Assembly (NCBI GenBank): GCA_000827265.1
Contig: KN834808.1
Span: 261,864 to 325,863, forward strand
Length of the DNA stretch: 64,000 nt
Direction of reading: 5' to 3'
Source of the DNA: Collybiopsis luxurians FD-317 M1
Taxonomy: Eukaryota; Basidiomycota; Agaricomycetes; Agaricales; Omphalotaceae
Shown here: in pieces, positions 1 through 13,771 of the stretch
Layout: every line of letters begins with the position of its first letter
How positions within the stretch are numbered: the first letter of the stretch is position 1
Position numbers and translations under genes: made by a program
The notes under the pieces: model-generated
Databases searched by the model: none
What the model was told of the DNA's origin: nothing
The model's input: the letters and a program-made list of their open reading frames with translations, nothing else

Positions 1-155
1 ACCAGGTATGTAGGTACAAGAATACACACTATTTGTATGTATGAATGTAGGCGGTAAGCAAAATGCAAAAATATTCTGTGGCTATATTATTCTACATACA
101 GTATACTGTCAGATTTGATAGTGCATAATGTAAGTTCACTGTCTGACATTGAAAC

Positions 156-1610
156 TTAGGATTGCTGTGCTTGGATGCCTTGAATCTCCCGCAGCAGTGC
201 AGTATTATACTCTACCTCCTGGCGCAGCATCTGTTGCTGTTCCTCCAGCTGTTGATTTTTGGCACAAAGATTGGTCATCTCTGTGAGTGCTGCCAATAGA
301 GCAGCTTCTTTGGCCATAAGGTCAGCAGAAAGCACTGCAGCATTACTTTGGCAGGAACGCTGAAGGGAAATAAATAATTTGTTGGAATGATTGTGCACTT
401 CATCAAGGGTGGGGATCCAGTCTATTGTAAGCCAACGAGAGGTATAATTTGTAAAACTTTCATGTGCGTTGGGATGCTGTGCTGCAAGATAGAGCCAGCA
501 ACTGGTTTCTTTCCCCAGTTGTTCACACTGAGATTAGAAATAAGACAGGCCCAAAGAATCTAATAAAGAGTAAAATGCACTTGTGCAATTATTTTCTCTA
601 TCTCATGGTGAAAGCATTTTGTCAATTGTACAATGTCATCTCGAGTTTTGGGAATGGCTCTATCTTGAACAATAGCTAAAAAAATATAATTATTTCAATA
701 AGTAAAAGCTCACTGAACAAAAGTTACATGTACACCAAGGATGCAAGCCCTGGAATGCCCCTTTGACATGTCCAAAATGAGGTTCTTTTTGAGAGGGGTG
801 AAGTTGTCCTGGCTTAGCAGGGGAAGATAGCATGGACTTCGATGCTGTTTGTGAAGAAGAGGTGGGAGAATGTCCTGAAGCACTGGAAAGTGGCCGAATA
901 GATGGGGATAATAGTTCTGGCAAGGGTTCATGAGATGGACTCAATGGTGGAAGAGATGAGTATCTGTGCCCAGAGCCATTGGGAAGAACACCTCTGGGAA
1001 TGGGCAATAGGGTGTCCAGATTATTATCAGGATCATCCTAGGCTGTAGGACACCCTATGGCACTCTGAGAAAGAAAGCTAATGATAGAGGAATTCCCAGG
1101 AGACTGACATATAGGTGTATGAAAGATGGAAGAATTACCAGTGGCAATGGTGCCAATATTACTGGTCGACTCAATAATACTAGCCGAATTGGGAGTTGTA
1201 CCGATGGACACAGGTTCTGCTGTAACTCCATCCTCAGTATTGAGGGTCTGCTGAAGCTGTTGGAGCTGCAGAAAAGTGGCAGAAGGAGGAATATGAACTC
1301 CACCGTGGAGCAATAATTGAACCTAAAGCAATAAGTTAATTAACATGTAGAAAAAAACCAAAAGTAAGAAATCACAACTTACTAGATCTCCATATATTTT
1401 ACTGTGAGCACAGTCAGAAGAAGTCAGAAGGGGTGAACCCAGGCACTTTCTACAATGCCAGGGGTTTTTTTTAGGTGCGGTAGTCTGTTGTTGAGCTTTG
1501 TGTGAATGTTTAGAGGGAGATTTTGTAGAGGACTTTTTAGTTGGAGTATGTCCTGAGGTAGCCTTCTTGGGAGAACACTTCCTCAAATTTTTGGTAGGAG
1601 AATGTACCAT
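156..1610 (-). CDS. hypothetical protein opposite the KDZ transposase, spliced, probably decayed
   Basis: I do not recognise a named family. A start at 1610 gives a basic Ser/Thr/Lys/Pro-rich N-terminus followed by a WHCRKC...C..H cluster that could bind a metal. Visible splice sites give exons about 1610-1383 (donor GTAAGT), 1322-712 (acceptor TTTAG, donor GTGAGC) and 421-156 (acceptor AATAG, stop at 156). The middle exon is Pro/Ser/Gln-rich and the last one is a coiled coil rich in Leu, Glu and Gln. A TAG at 1036-1038 interrupts the middle exon and is not explained by an intron. It lies head to head with the KDZ transposase gene, so it may be a second gene of that transposon; that is inference. 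Exon borders are by eye. Confidence 0.4.
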
Positions 1611-1749
1611 AATGGGAGGATGGTACTGGTAAAAATTCAAAAGAAAACCTTTTATATGATACCAGAGCTGATTACTCAGTGGCAAAGAGTCAGAGAGAAT
1701 GGACTCACTAACAGTGTTTGTTCTTTAATGAGTACTCATTGTCACGACA

Positions 1750-4700
1750 GATCAGAAAGTCCTCCACTGCTCCTGTCTTTGTTGTTGCAATACAATGAGT
1801 TTGAACTGGAGGATATTGTTCATCCTGGGCAAGAAGCTGCAGAGGCTGAGCAGCAAAACTTAATTAGTCCTCAGAAGAAGCAACGTATTCACAGCAATTA
1901 TGTTCCACAATGCATGGGGACTTCTGGGGGTGCCAGAAAGAAAGGGAATTGGCCCTCAGCTTCAAATTCTGCCATGGAAATGATACCTGTGAGGGGAGTA
2001 GACATGGTCTCTTCTGGAGAACTAGATGTCCAAGAAGATTTTGACTTGTCTCAGGGCACAGGAATTGGGGGACTGGGTGCAGACAAGGAAGGTGGCAATC
2101 AAAACAGGGAAGATGATTTCTGGGCATATGTGGAAGCTGTCCAGTGTGAAGCAGTGGGTTTTGTCCAGCTCCACAGTTGCCTGTATGCAGTAGAAGGGTG
2201 GTCAAGAGAAACCAACCAAGGAAATGTAAGTATTACATTCTGCCAGAGTTCAGTGGAATTAACATTTAATACTGGAATAGCGACATTGGTACCACTTTGA
2301 ATTATTGGGAGAAAATTCAAATGGTAAATTAGTATGTTTGTGTCCTGCAGGCATCTGGAGTTGCTTCTATAAGTGCTACTATGCATTGTACAAGGATGAG
2401 CTGCATAATCAAGAATTGCATCAAGTTGTAGGAGGTAGGGATTTATAAGTTGAGGCTTCTTATCTTGTGGTAACAACATTTTTAGGTGAATACCCTGCTG
2501 TGATTCTCTTTCACAAAGAGCCTCTGGGTTTCCAAAATGATAAATCTATTCATCTTCTTTCCATTGCAAAAACAAATGATACCACAGGAATTTTGAATAG
2601 AGCCATTGTAAGGTTTGAGGGAACAGTTGGTGGTGAAGGGACATGGAGGTGTTCAATGAAAGAAGGTTATAGCTGTGCACACATCAGTGCAGGCCAAAAT
2701 TACTTACAGGCCAACAATACAGGGTCAGATAGAAGGCAAAATGACAGTGGCATAGACATATGTGAGTTACAGTACTTGTTGAAAACATACTCAATAATTA
2801 ATTTCTATCCATTAGCCTCTACAAAACAGTTTTCCTGGAGATCTTTACAGGCCATTTCCCACCTTCCCATTTTACCACCGAGGTGGTGCATGCTCCCACA
2901 AGAAAAAGAGTTTTATTCATGTCCTCATCCTGTCCAAGAGTCACCTGTGGCTATAAAATTATCAGCTACAGCATCATGTGCCTGTGTAGATGGAGGACAG
3001 GCATTTTATGACCCAGGCTGTCCTACAGTGACTCACAAGGGCTTGATATACACCCTGACACAAGCATTTGCAGTACAAATTGAACTGCAACCTTGTCCAA
3101 GATGCCCAGTTGAGTGCCACCGGTATATCGGACCGGATCCTTGAGACATTGGTCTTTTCAATTACAACAACTCCTCCATTTTTAGCCATGAGTTGTTAAA
3201 TGAGTACATCAGTGCTTTTAGTAATGCTGAAACACCATTTGAACCTTGGGTTAACCAAATCTCAAGAAGATATGAGGAATTACAACATGATTCCTTCATT
3301 CCTTTTATTAGTGGGGGGCTATTCCATTCAATATGGTTTGCATATGCATGTTTGATTCAGTTTGAAGGTGACAAATCTTGTCCAAGCTGTGGAATATATC
3401 CAGATAATATAATCTGGGATGGTGTTTCCATAGCATTTGGTCGCAAGCATGTAAATGGGGAGCTCCAACCACCCACCTTAGTTGGAAAAGAAGCAGCAGT
3501 ATGTTCAAGCAGGCTGTGCCCTTGGCAGGAATGGTTGCCTGATGGAAAAATGCAAAAAAAGTTAAGAGATTGGTTTTCAGAGAGGGGATTAAAGGTTGCA
3601 GAAGAAGAAGAAGGTGAAGAAGGCTGCCAGCAGAGTCTTGAAGCTTGTATGCAGCATGTAAATTTCCTGCAGTTAGAGCTATATCCATGGCTGCAGGCTG
3701 AGAATCCTAATCTCAGAGATATGTTTAGCAGGCATGTAGGCCAAGGAGCAGCCACAAATAGCCAGTCAATTAAGAGCTGGAATCCAAGGAAAGAATATGT
3801 AGTTCTTTTCCAAATTGTGAGTCATTGTATTTTTTATCTATCTAATATAATATTAAAAGTTGGTTATAGTTATCAGCAGAAGAATCCACTATGCAAACCA
3901 TGACTAGACATAATCTCAATAAGCTCAAAATCTTCCTCCAGAATCCCAAGCCACAAACTGCTCAAGATTTGCTTGGTATACCTGTGCTATATACAATCCT
4001 GAAGAATGAGTATTCTAGAGAGGGACAATATAGTCCAGAAACTCTAGGAGTCTTTGTCTGGATGTGCCAAAGGGCTGAAGAGGTCCTGGAAATGTTGTTT
4101 AAATCAAATGGGGAATCATTGCTTGCAGCATTACAAGGCATACCAGAGATACAGACTACCCCAGAAATTTGGACTTGGGAAAAGGTATGTCAGATATTTT
4201 TTAGATTTAGAATATTTATATCTTCAGAACTTAATGCTAAATTAAATTGTAGACAGGTTGCTTTTATGGTTTGCCACAGATACGAGTCTGTCCTCAATAT
4301 CCAAAGCTTCCTTATGATGGAAAAGGCAATGTGACTAAGGAACAATCTGGGAACTGCCGCAAGTATTATGAAACTTACTCCCAGAAACATTTAACGGGAG
4401 GGATAATGGCCTGTTGGTGCACTCATAGCATTTGCTATGGGTTTCACTGTATCCCTGTAGCAGAGGGGCAGAATGATGTCTTTTCAGCTATGATTACAAG
4501 ATGGCTGAAAGCCCCCTCCAGGGTTGTCTATGATTTTGCATGTGCCCTTGGTCCATATTGCTGGACAAGAGAACCAGAATTCTTTGCCAATACCCAGTTT
4601 GTTATAGATGGGTTTCATGCACCTGGCCACACAAAATGCTCACCAGCTGCCTTTTTAAAAACATATTCAGCAGTGGATGCTGAGCTGATCCACTTGAACT

Positions 4701-4861
4701 CTAGTGCAACTGAGTGTGGAAATAGTGGAATGACCAGGATTTGGAAGTCTGTGAGTTATATGGTGCAAGCTTGTGCAATCCTGTATTGCTGGGTTTTTAT
4801 CTCAGTTTGGAATTGGACACAGATTTTAAGTCTCTACAAAAAGGCATCTGAACTATTGTAA
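1750..4861 (+). pseudogene. KDZ (Kyakuja-Dileera-Zisupton) transposase, interrupted
   Basis: This encodes the DNA transposase of a KDZ element. The core at about 4270-4860 carries family blocks such as GGIMACWCTHSICYGFHCIP, VYDFACALGPYC and GHTKCSPAAFLKTY, with the Asp of YDFACAL as a likely catalytic acid. Upstream, 2880-3500 carries the Cys clusters associated with KDZ transposases (CPRCP with RYIGPD, then FNYNNSS, then CPSCG with IIWDG). Introns are visible at about 3822-3871 (GTGAGT...CAG) and 4185-4256. A TGA at 3142-3144 falls where the family has Arg just before the DIGLFNYNN block, so this copy is broken by a likely CGA-to-TGA change. The 5' exon (from about 1750, rich in Glu/Gln) is uncertain. 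I could not find terminal inverted repeats. Confidence 0.85.
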
Positions 4862-7800
4862 TAGTCTAATGCATGTATATATACAAATACTCACACTTAA
4901 TATTTATATTGAGTTGAACCAACAACTTTAATAAAATCAATTTCCCTGACTTTAAAAATTTAGGGGTGTGAGGAAGGGACAAGATAAGTGCAAGTAATAA
5001 CTTAGCCTGGGCCAGTGGTATGCTTAAAGGACTCAGGACATAATTAAGTTTAAGGCCTTAGTTTCCTTATCAAAGCCTAAATTCATCTAGATTCCTGTTA
5101 GGTCTTGGTTAAGCCTTAATGTGCACATGTGCCAGTTAGAGATACCATGCTGCAGGACAGTGGTACAGGCTTAGATAGACCAGACTCCTTATCTCAATGG
5201 CTCAAACTGAAATGTCAATGTAGTTCATACTAGGCTCATCTCACATTCTCTTTTACTATGATACTAGTACCTTCTTGAAAAGCTTTTCTTGAGTGACAGC
5301 AAGTTATCTACACAGCTGCTGTATTTATTTATCTGAGTATTGAGACTTACCTGTTGCTGATATTCCATGTCCCTTGGAGTAATCCCACTATATGAAAGTC
5401 AAAATGGGCCTGATAGTATGCTGTGACAACTACCACATTCATTGCTCAGTTTGTGCTATTGAGTTGAGGATGTCAAGTTAGTGCTGCCACATGGTACTGT
5501 CAAATTGTAGTTTAAAGGTTAATCAGAACCTAATATAAATCTCAATTCATTTAGGTCTTAGGTAGGAAATTCATTGGAGCCTTTAACCTGATTAGGGCCG
5601 GGTACTATGCTGCAGCTACCACATTCATTGCTCAGTTTGTGCCATTGAGTTGAGGATGTCAAGTTAGTGCTGCAGCATGGTACTGTCAAATTGTAAATTA
5701 CAGTTTAATCAGAATCTAACAGAAATATCAACTCATTTAGGTCTTTAGGTTGGAAATTTATCAGAGCCTTTAACCTGATTAGGCCCTTGGTCCTAAGCAC
5801 CGAAATGGGACAAGTTCAGTATCCAATATCATCAAATTATATCCACTGACAGTAATTATCAATATGAAACACCTGAGCAAAGAAGCTAGAAAGCTAGATG
5901 TAAGTTTTTCCTCCTAATCAGATTTCATGGCATGTTTAATTTCATACTGTGTTTCTTAAATGAGCTCTATTATGGTCATATACTCAGTATTCTATTTTGG
6001 CCATTGATAATGTTATCATTGGTCCATAATCAAAATATGAAAAGTGAAAGGCAAAACTCCACACTTGTAAGGTGAATATGGCAATAATTGAATCTTACGG
6101 ACCTACTTATCTTACACTACTTGCTATACACACAAGAAGGCATCAATTTTGAAAGCTCAGTATTTCAGTGTTCGCCCTAACACCTTGGGGTTAATTAACT
6201 TATGACCTTTATTTGAGCGGCGGCATTAATTTGGTTAATAGACTCTTCAGAAAAGGTGACCTGTATGACTAAATCTATTAAGGCACAAGACAAAAGGCAA
6301 AAGTGAAACACAAAAAATCAACAGACCGGAGACACTCCTCATTTGTCCTACTAAGTAGGACAAGTGTATGATCATAAGGTCCTGACTAGGGAAGCCCTTT
6401 GCAAGAAGTCTTTAGTACAAAAAGGAGTTCTGGAAGCAAGTACATTGAATGAGGACTGATAATTTTTTGGCTTCTTATATCTGACTGTTAAATTACCCTC
6501 AAATTGACTTGTGGGATGGGCCATTGTGCTTCGCGCATGGCATGTACGAGTCCGGACATGTATAATGAGACAAACTTGCAAGTAGGTATTTTTTTGAGTA
6601 GAACATATCTGACATATTGTAGCGGCGTGTCATGATCTTCATTGTTGCATTACTTACTTCCCACTCACTTACCATTCACTTGCTCATCTCCTTCTTTATC
6701 TTATCAATAACTCCTTTTAGTTCTCCATTACATAACCCTTGTACTACTATTTAAGCCAGCAAGTATGTAGAACTAGGGTAACCTTTTTTAAATCAACACC
6801 TTTACCTTGTCACTTGTCTGAATGCTAAGCTCAGTGCTCACTCAACTCAGCAAGCCTTCCTCTTTTGTGACTGCGCTCTCTGTAACTCCATCACTGTTGC
6901 ACAGCACATATACACATTTGACATATACACATAGCAGCGATTGTCATGACCAGCGATGAGGTGATATATGCAAGGGATATTAGCAGCGATTGCACATGCT
7001 GGCACTGAGGTGTTACATATGACTAATCTCACTCAATTGGAACCAGGAGGGGAAAAAAAAATTTAAAATCAAAAAAAAAAAAGAAAAACAGAAAGGAAGA
7101 TTGAAGGTGTTAAAATTATGAGAAGTACATTGACTGAAAGACAGCAAGAGCTCAAAAAAAGGGACAGAGCAAAGGTACGGAGATGAAAGCAAGGAAAGCG
7201 GAGATGATGGTAGTTGAAAAGATCACACATAACACAACAAATGTCACAAAAGTGACAGATCCATATAAGGGGATAAAACCTGCATACAAACAGCAAAAAA
7301 AAAGAGTGTGAGAAACATGGGAAAAAGGACAACTTCACTGCAAGATGATTCCTTCATTTCATTCTGGACTCGTAAAATTATTTGATGTCTATTTAAGTTC
7401 TAAGGCCTCAGTGCCCTTGATTAAGAACACTGCAGTATATAGCTCTGCAGTACCATGAAAATACATCTAGTAGGGGAGATAGATGTGTCACCATTCAAAT
7501 CAGATAGCCGCCTCCTGCCAGTTAGTGCAAGAATTAAACTCGGGAACAAACCGATCATCACATGAAGCTTACATTGTTCCTTAACTCGTACTTCCACCAC
7601 TCACACCACTCCAACAGTTGTCAACATGTTTGAACAATTTAATGTTGGCCTCATAGTCACTCATGTACCTATCTATATATTCAATAAAATCTGTTCTTAT
7701 TAAATTTCATTCAGAAAGTTCTGCACTATGAATTCCTATTGTTGGAAAGACCTGGATTCTATCAATTCCACCTTGCAAAAGAAGGAAGCGTATAGACTGT

Positions 7801-10800
7801 ACATTGCAAGGGAAGGGAGCATATTGACTCTACCTCATGAAAAAAAGGGAGCCTGACTCTACCTCATGAATATGGTAACCTAGGGAGAGAATGAACTGCC
7901 TGATGGCACCTCAAGAAACTGCTTTTCTAAGAGAATATACCATGAGAAGGTTCGTATGCTGCCCTTTCTTAAATTGACATTGAGCATTGGTGTTTAACAA
8001 CAGAAGCAAAGGGAACTTAACTTTGCATTCATGAGGCTGGAAGGGAAACTTGTTTCATTTGACATTCTGCAAACTTACAATGAAGAAAACAAATGCGATG
8101 TTGGTTGGCAGCAAGCATGCATGAACTGACAGCAACCTGTGCTGACCAGGTGCTCAACTTTGTGGGTGTGAGCTTCTTAGAACAAAAGTGTGACATACCT
8201 TATTGTTGGAGGTACCAGATACACAGTGCCACATTATCCCTCCCAGAACTCTCTCCGCTGTACGCAAAGAGACTTCAGAACAGCCAGCAATTGTGTAAGC
8301 CTATAGTTTTGAGTGAGCCTGGATTGAGAAGATGCATTAGAACTATAGGACTATTGTATACGGTAAGTCAAACAGGAACTACTTCCTGTGCCGTCCAAAA
8401 TATGTCTGAATGAAATTGTTCACCATTTGTCCTGGCCCATTTTCCCCAGTCATCTTGCTTCAGTTTGTTGGTGATGGAATCTTTGGTTCTGACCTGAAGT
8501 TTTTGTCAACAGCTAATGATTCATTTGGTCCTTCTGGAGAGTGCCAGTCACTGGAAGACAATCATCAAATGAATGACTGGCAGGTGGAGCACCCCATCTA
8601 ATATGACAGCATTGGTGTGCAGTTGAGTTACTTTCTCAGTGCCTCCCGACTTTCTTACGGCAGCCCAGTTGTATCACGTATGGTAACATCAATGTGTGGC
8701 TCAGATGAATCTTCTTTGTCCAACAGGAGGTTTCCCAACATAAAGTGTATGGAGGGCAGGGTTATGAGCCTCATAAGGCTCTACTGAGCTCTCTTCACAC
8801 AGTACCACACATCTCATTCCAACAACCACTGCGCTCATTCATGTAGTAAGCAGAGAACAACCAAAAAAAGAATATAAAACTTATCTTGGTGGTCTGCAAG
8901 TTATAAGTCCCCGGAATGGTATTTCAATGCATTAACTACAGGGTTTGCGCGAACATTTGATTGACGACGACAAGAGTCAAGGAATGGGGCTAGCGTCATT
9001 AGTTGATGTGAACTATAGTAAGCGAATCTATTTAATAGTTTCTCATACACAACTCTAAATCCTTATCCTCTTACCGTTCATTCTCCTGACGTGACTTTGA
9101 TCACACCATCTGGCCTCTATCAAATTTCTTCATCCAACTCTTCACTTTTGGTATCAACGCTTTGTTGTCTTGTGTGGTAGGGTATACTGGTGATAATTGA
9201 GGATGCGTGCAGGATTCAGGTGAGCTGGGTCAATCTTTCTCCCATTTTTGGGTGTCTAAATGAGTTCTAATACTATAAGGCGTCTTTTGGGCACTCGAGA
9301 GGAATACTGAAAGGGAAAGGATATTGCATCCTCATTGTTTTATCTGTTGTTCCTTTACATTCTTTAACAAGCGTAAAACCCCAAATTTGGTCTTTGAAAA
9401 CAGTTATATTGACTCCCGTTTGACCATTTTGCCCTTCTCCCATAGCTCAATTACATTTTGTCTCCCCTTGTCCCTGGCTAGTTACTCTCAGTAAGACAGT
9501 CCATTTCGACATTAACAAGCATGCTCACAATTCTTTCTGTTTCTTTTTTATATCTTTCTTATTTGCCTATCCTCCCAAAACAACAAAGACTTTATTTCCA
9601 TGAAAATCATTGCCCAAGCAGTATACTTCAAGACTCTGGTGAGTTTTGCTTCTTTTTTTTTGGTATTGTTTCCTCACGGCTTGTTATGTCCTCAACTTGA
9701 AGCTTGTCTCTACCCATATAATGCATGCCTTTCTCAGTCCCTTGTCCCAGCCTATCCTCAACCTCCAATCTTTCAACTCTTTCCTACATCCAACAGTTTT
9801 CACCTGCAGTACGCATAATTGGAGAGAAACATGTGAAAGAAAATGCCTAGTTCTTGGTCCTGATGGGCTTCCAGCTCAGCAGGACCCAACTGCAACAAAC
9901 AGTTGTGTGGGTTTTTGAAGAGCACATGGAGACCCTCTGGTTCTTGGTCCTGACAGCCTGCCAGTTCAGTGGTATTCAAGTAAGCCCAGCGACATGCTTT
10001 CCATCTGAGGGCCTGACAATGACATGATGAAACAGTTGCTTGATCTGCATGTTGTCGCCCCCTGCTGCAGTGGATTTGAATTCCAGATCCCAGATAACCA
10101 GACTCTCAAAATGTATCGGGAAGGTATAGCGCTAGGCACCTCATCAACAAACTACTTTCCACAAAGTCTCAAAGATTTCCTGGGTCCTGCAAAGGATTAT
10201 CTGATCAGAATGTTTTTCAATTTGCAGCCCTACTGGGCGTATACGATGGCTTGCGACCTCGAGAGTTGGAGGAAGATTCCTGTCTGCTTCAGACCCTTGC
10301 CTCAATGACATGAAGTAGTCAAACGTTCAGATCCAATTCTCAACTCCAAATTATCCAAATATCCCATCATCAGCTCCAAACCCTACATCTGCTATATCTA
10401 CTGGTATTTTGAACCTCCTTGGACAATGAAAATTGGAAGAACAGTGAGCATGAAAAGGCAAATGTGGGCTTGGCATATACTCTGTCCTAACCCTTTACGT
10501 GTATGGCTAGGTGCAATTGTGACTGCATTCGGGTACAGTGCTGGTACGTACATCCTTTGTCTACTGCTTCTTGTCTAACTGTGCATCCAGAAACCTTAAT
10601 GCATTTGCATGTCGAAAAGGCCGTATACAATAGACCACTCAAAAAATGTCTGTCTTGTCACAAAATGCATAGAGAAGTATTTATCAATGTCCAGGGATTG
10701 GAATTGATGGACAAAATGATTCTCTGCATTGTATGCAAAGTTGCTCAAGCTTTTACGTCCGAACTTTTATTAACATAATTACAAGAACACATGTACATAC

Positions 10801-11860
10801 ATAGTAGGTATCCATAACAATCAAGTTAATGCCCTCTCATACTATTATTTGTATACAGAGTTTTGGCCCAGCAGTGGACGGTATGAGTACCTGGATGTAT
10901 GTCAGTTGCGTCGGTTGCATCGGGCATTGCACAAGTGCGTATGTATAGTGAAACTTCTGAGTTCGAACATACTGCCGGTTCGGAACTCGGGAAGAATGTT
11001 GTGCCTGGCTTCCAAGTTATTCACATTCAGTCTTCAGTTCGATGCCCACACCAATTACGTTCATCAGTTTCAGAGGGGAAGGCAATCAGATTCACTTCAG
11101 GAGCCAACAGGGATTGAAGCTTCAAACATCCAAGATGTTGAGAAGAATATATAATTTGAAGGGATCGCTGAAAGGATACTGAGTATGCTGATCTGCACCG
11201 TCCTGGGCCTGGTACTCATGCTGTCAATCTGCGGAGTCATGTCAACTGTGGCAGATGGCTTGCAAATGTTGAGCATGAAATAGTTGCCAAGCTTGTACTT
11301 CCTGGATTATCTCGCTACGTATTCCGTTGCAAAAGTGTAGACCAGTGAAGAAATTTAGGCTCTTCAGGTTCTTCTTACTTGACCATGTACCTGTCCATAT
11401 CTGCATTCGAGTGCCAATGCGGGGGTGGATGCCGATCACTTCAATTATAGTCACAAATCTAAAAAAGCGCAGAGCAAATTGAAAGTACTTAAGGTAATAT
11501 TGACACATTTTAGGTAGAGCCGCAAAAATGAGAAGTTGTGAGCATGACGCTGAATACTTTAAATCATATCAATTTACAATGCTTCTTACAGTCAGAGATC
11601 ATGGCATTTTTTTGGCTGCTCTTTATGATGGTCTGAGAATGACATAATTTGCACAGTGTGATTCAGGCTTAAACTGTGTTTACACAAGGCTAAAGAGCCA
11701 AGGTGAGCATTAGCATGGGGTTATGCCTCCAATCTGTTGATCGTTGACTTTGCCAACAGGATTCTGGGTCTGCCCTCCTGAGGCCGAAGTAAGGCAACTC
11801 AATGCAAAGGTGAGGCCCCGCTGCTCTCACCTTTCCTCATCAGCGAGCTGACAATGGTCA
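4862..11860. other. gene-poor AT-rich stretch, decayed repeat DNA
   Basis: About 7 kb without a gene I can support. Open frames of 60-105 codons (for example 8093-8413, 10024-10308, 10503-10778) have no family motif and are broken by stops on either side. A phrase containing gttcttggtcctga occurs twice (about 9848 and 9938), and a short tacctcatga repeat lies at 7833-7870. The region lies between the KDZ and DIRS elements and is probably old transposon debris. Confidence 0.5.
5409..5790. repeat. two-copy direct repeat, period about 190 bp
   Basis: Two head-to-tail copies start near 5409 and 5588. Both contain ccacattcattgctcagttt, the phrase gttgaggatgtcaagttagt and a shared end near cctttaacctgattaggg. 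They differ by scattered substitutions and small indels. No coding capacity is seen. Confidence 0.8.
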
Positions 11861-12195
11861 CACCCACTTAGTGGTACCTGTGTCACACTATCCGAGCGAG
11901 TTCTCCCTTGTCCCCAGGACACACCCCCCATGAGCAGCTCCTATCTCCCAATGCCGAGGTGCCATACTTGGTACCACATGCCTGCGTTCTGAAATGTAGT
12001 AGTGTTTCACTTACCTAGTCTTGTGCTTTGTCTCTATATACCGCGTTTCCCAGAGGTCAGTTTTTTCCTAGTAGCATAATCCTAATACACTGCAGTAGTA
12101 CTTATCATACCTCACCTCAACTTAATAGTTAATCTTCTTGTCAACTCATTATCTTCTTCACTGCGTGAACATCTTCCAAGTCAATAACCTGACAC

Positions 12196-13647
12196 ATGTC
12201 CAATGCCCAAGGTCAAGTCCAAGGACAAGGGGGGCCCCAGAACTTCGCAGTCCCTCCTTTACCGCTTGTCAGAACAGCCGCAGAACAGGCATCTCAACAA
12301 GTCACAGCTGGCCTCAGATACATCCTCAACCAACACCAGGACAGGAGGATCAGAGCGGATACAGCCAAACAAACAATGTCGCAGTACCTCATGTTGTACT
12401 TTGCTTCATTCAACATCTGTCATGACCCACAAGCCGTACTTCAAGCCTGGTATGGACGAATCAATGAGCATGAGAGATGCCTCACCAATGTGGCTAACAA
12501 AGGACAACAAAGGGAAGAGCTTGCTAGAGCGACTGGGTGCCAAAATGGTCGAGATTCCGGAGTTACAGGAAGGATCAGCATCCAAAATCTCCTCGACAGA
12601 CCTGAGCCAACCTGCCAAAGTCAGCCTCCTGGAATGCCTCCAAGTGTGCCCATTGGAGTCACCGGATCCAGAGGAGGAAATGGACACAACTCCACAACCT
12701 ACCCTCCAGCACATGCAACTGGCTCAAGAGCCAGGAGAAGTCCCACTCTCTCACTCCAATGGAGACATAGGACAGATGAAGGGTCAGATTCCGATGCAGA
12801 CAGCGCAGACAAAGGGAAGCAGTGAGCAAAGAAGCCCAAGCAGGATGAGTCACTTTTTGCATGGGCAGCTGAAGCATTCATCCAAGAGTCCATACTTTCC
12901 CCAAGACATAAGAAAGTTCTCAAGCTCACAGACAACTACAGTGCCAATATCAATACTTCAGTCAAGAGTCTCGAGTGAGCAGGGAATGTACCTGTCCTCC
13001 TGAAGAAAATTTGGAAATCGGTACTCAGAGATGAATTTATTGACCTTGGAGAGGTACTCGCCCAGGTCACATCGCTTCACTCCATTCCAGCAATCCAGAA
13101 TGTCCCAAGCAGCCTCGCAGAAGCATTCAAGTTCACAACAATTGCCAAACCTGCGCCTACCAGAGCAATCACAGATCAGGTCAGCTGGAGACGAGCTTGG
13201 CAATCTGCAGCTTGCGCAATTGTCTTTGCATTTCCATTCTGACAGAACAAGGTCATGCAATACGAACAACATGTCCAAGGGCTCTTCAACAACTCAACCC
13301 GATCTGTACACCAGAATATCATCATGTACGACCGAGCCGTCAGACAACTCATTGGAGCAAGGAGAGACTTACTATACGACGAGTTCACCGCTCCCGAATG
13401 CATCGACCTTCAGTATGCATACATATCTCCATCCGGGACACACTTCAGTGCGGGGTCCAACAGTTCCCAATCTTCCTCAAAAACCAAAGACATCAGTAAA
13501 GAGATCTGTTGGAACTACAACAATGGGAAGTGCTCAGGTTGCGAGAGACATCACGTATGTGGGATCTGCAGGCAGCCAGGCCACATCAAAGACAAGTGCC
13601 AGTCGAAGAGAGGAGAAGGCTCGAAGCAAGGGAAGCGGTCTGACTGA
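12196..13647 (+). pseudogene. DIRS gag-like protein, three in-frame TGA codons
   Basis: One frame runs from 12196 to 13647 and is cut by TGA at 12823, 12976 and 13240. Between and beyond these stops the frame stays coherent (for example DESLFAWAAEAFIQES and YDRAVRQLIGARRDLLYDEF). It ends in a Cys/His cluster with ICWNYNNGKCSGC and CGICRQPGHIKDKC, a nucleic-acid-binding knuckle of the sort seen in DIRS gag proteins. At each TGA an Arg (CGA) fits the context, so CpG decay is the simplest cause. As it stands only the first 209 codons would be made. Confidence 0.8.
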
Positions 13648-13771
13648 GCGTTCCGCTAGTCCTGCTGACCGATGGAGGGAAGAAGCACCTGAGCCAATCT
13701 GAGTATCTAACTTCTGGAAGGCCGCAGCTAGCATTGTAGAAGTCCTGGAGGGCAGCGAGGAGTCACTAGAA

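Noticed and set aside
8093..11154. Several 60-105 codon frames as genes
   Set aside because: No motif, no consistent splicing, and they lie in AT-rich decayed DNA between two transposons.
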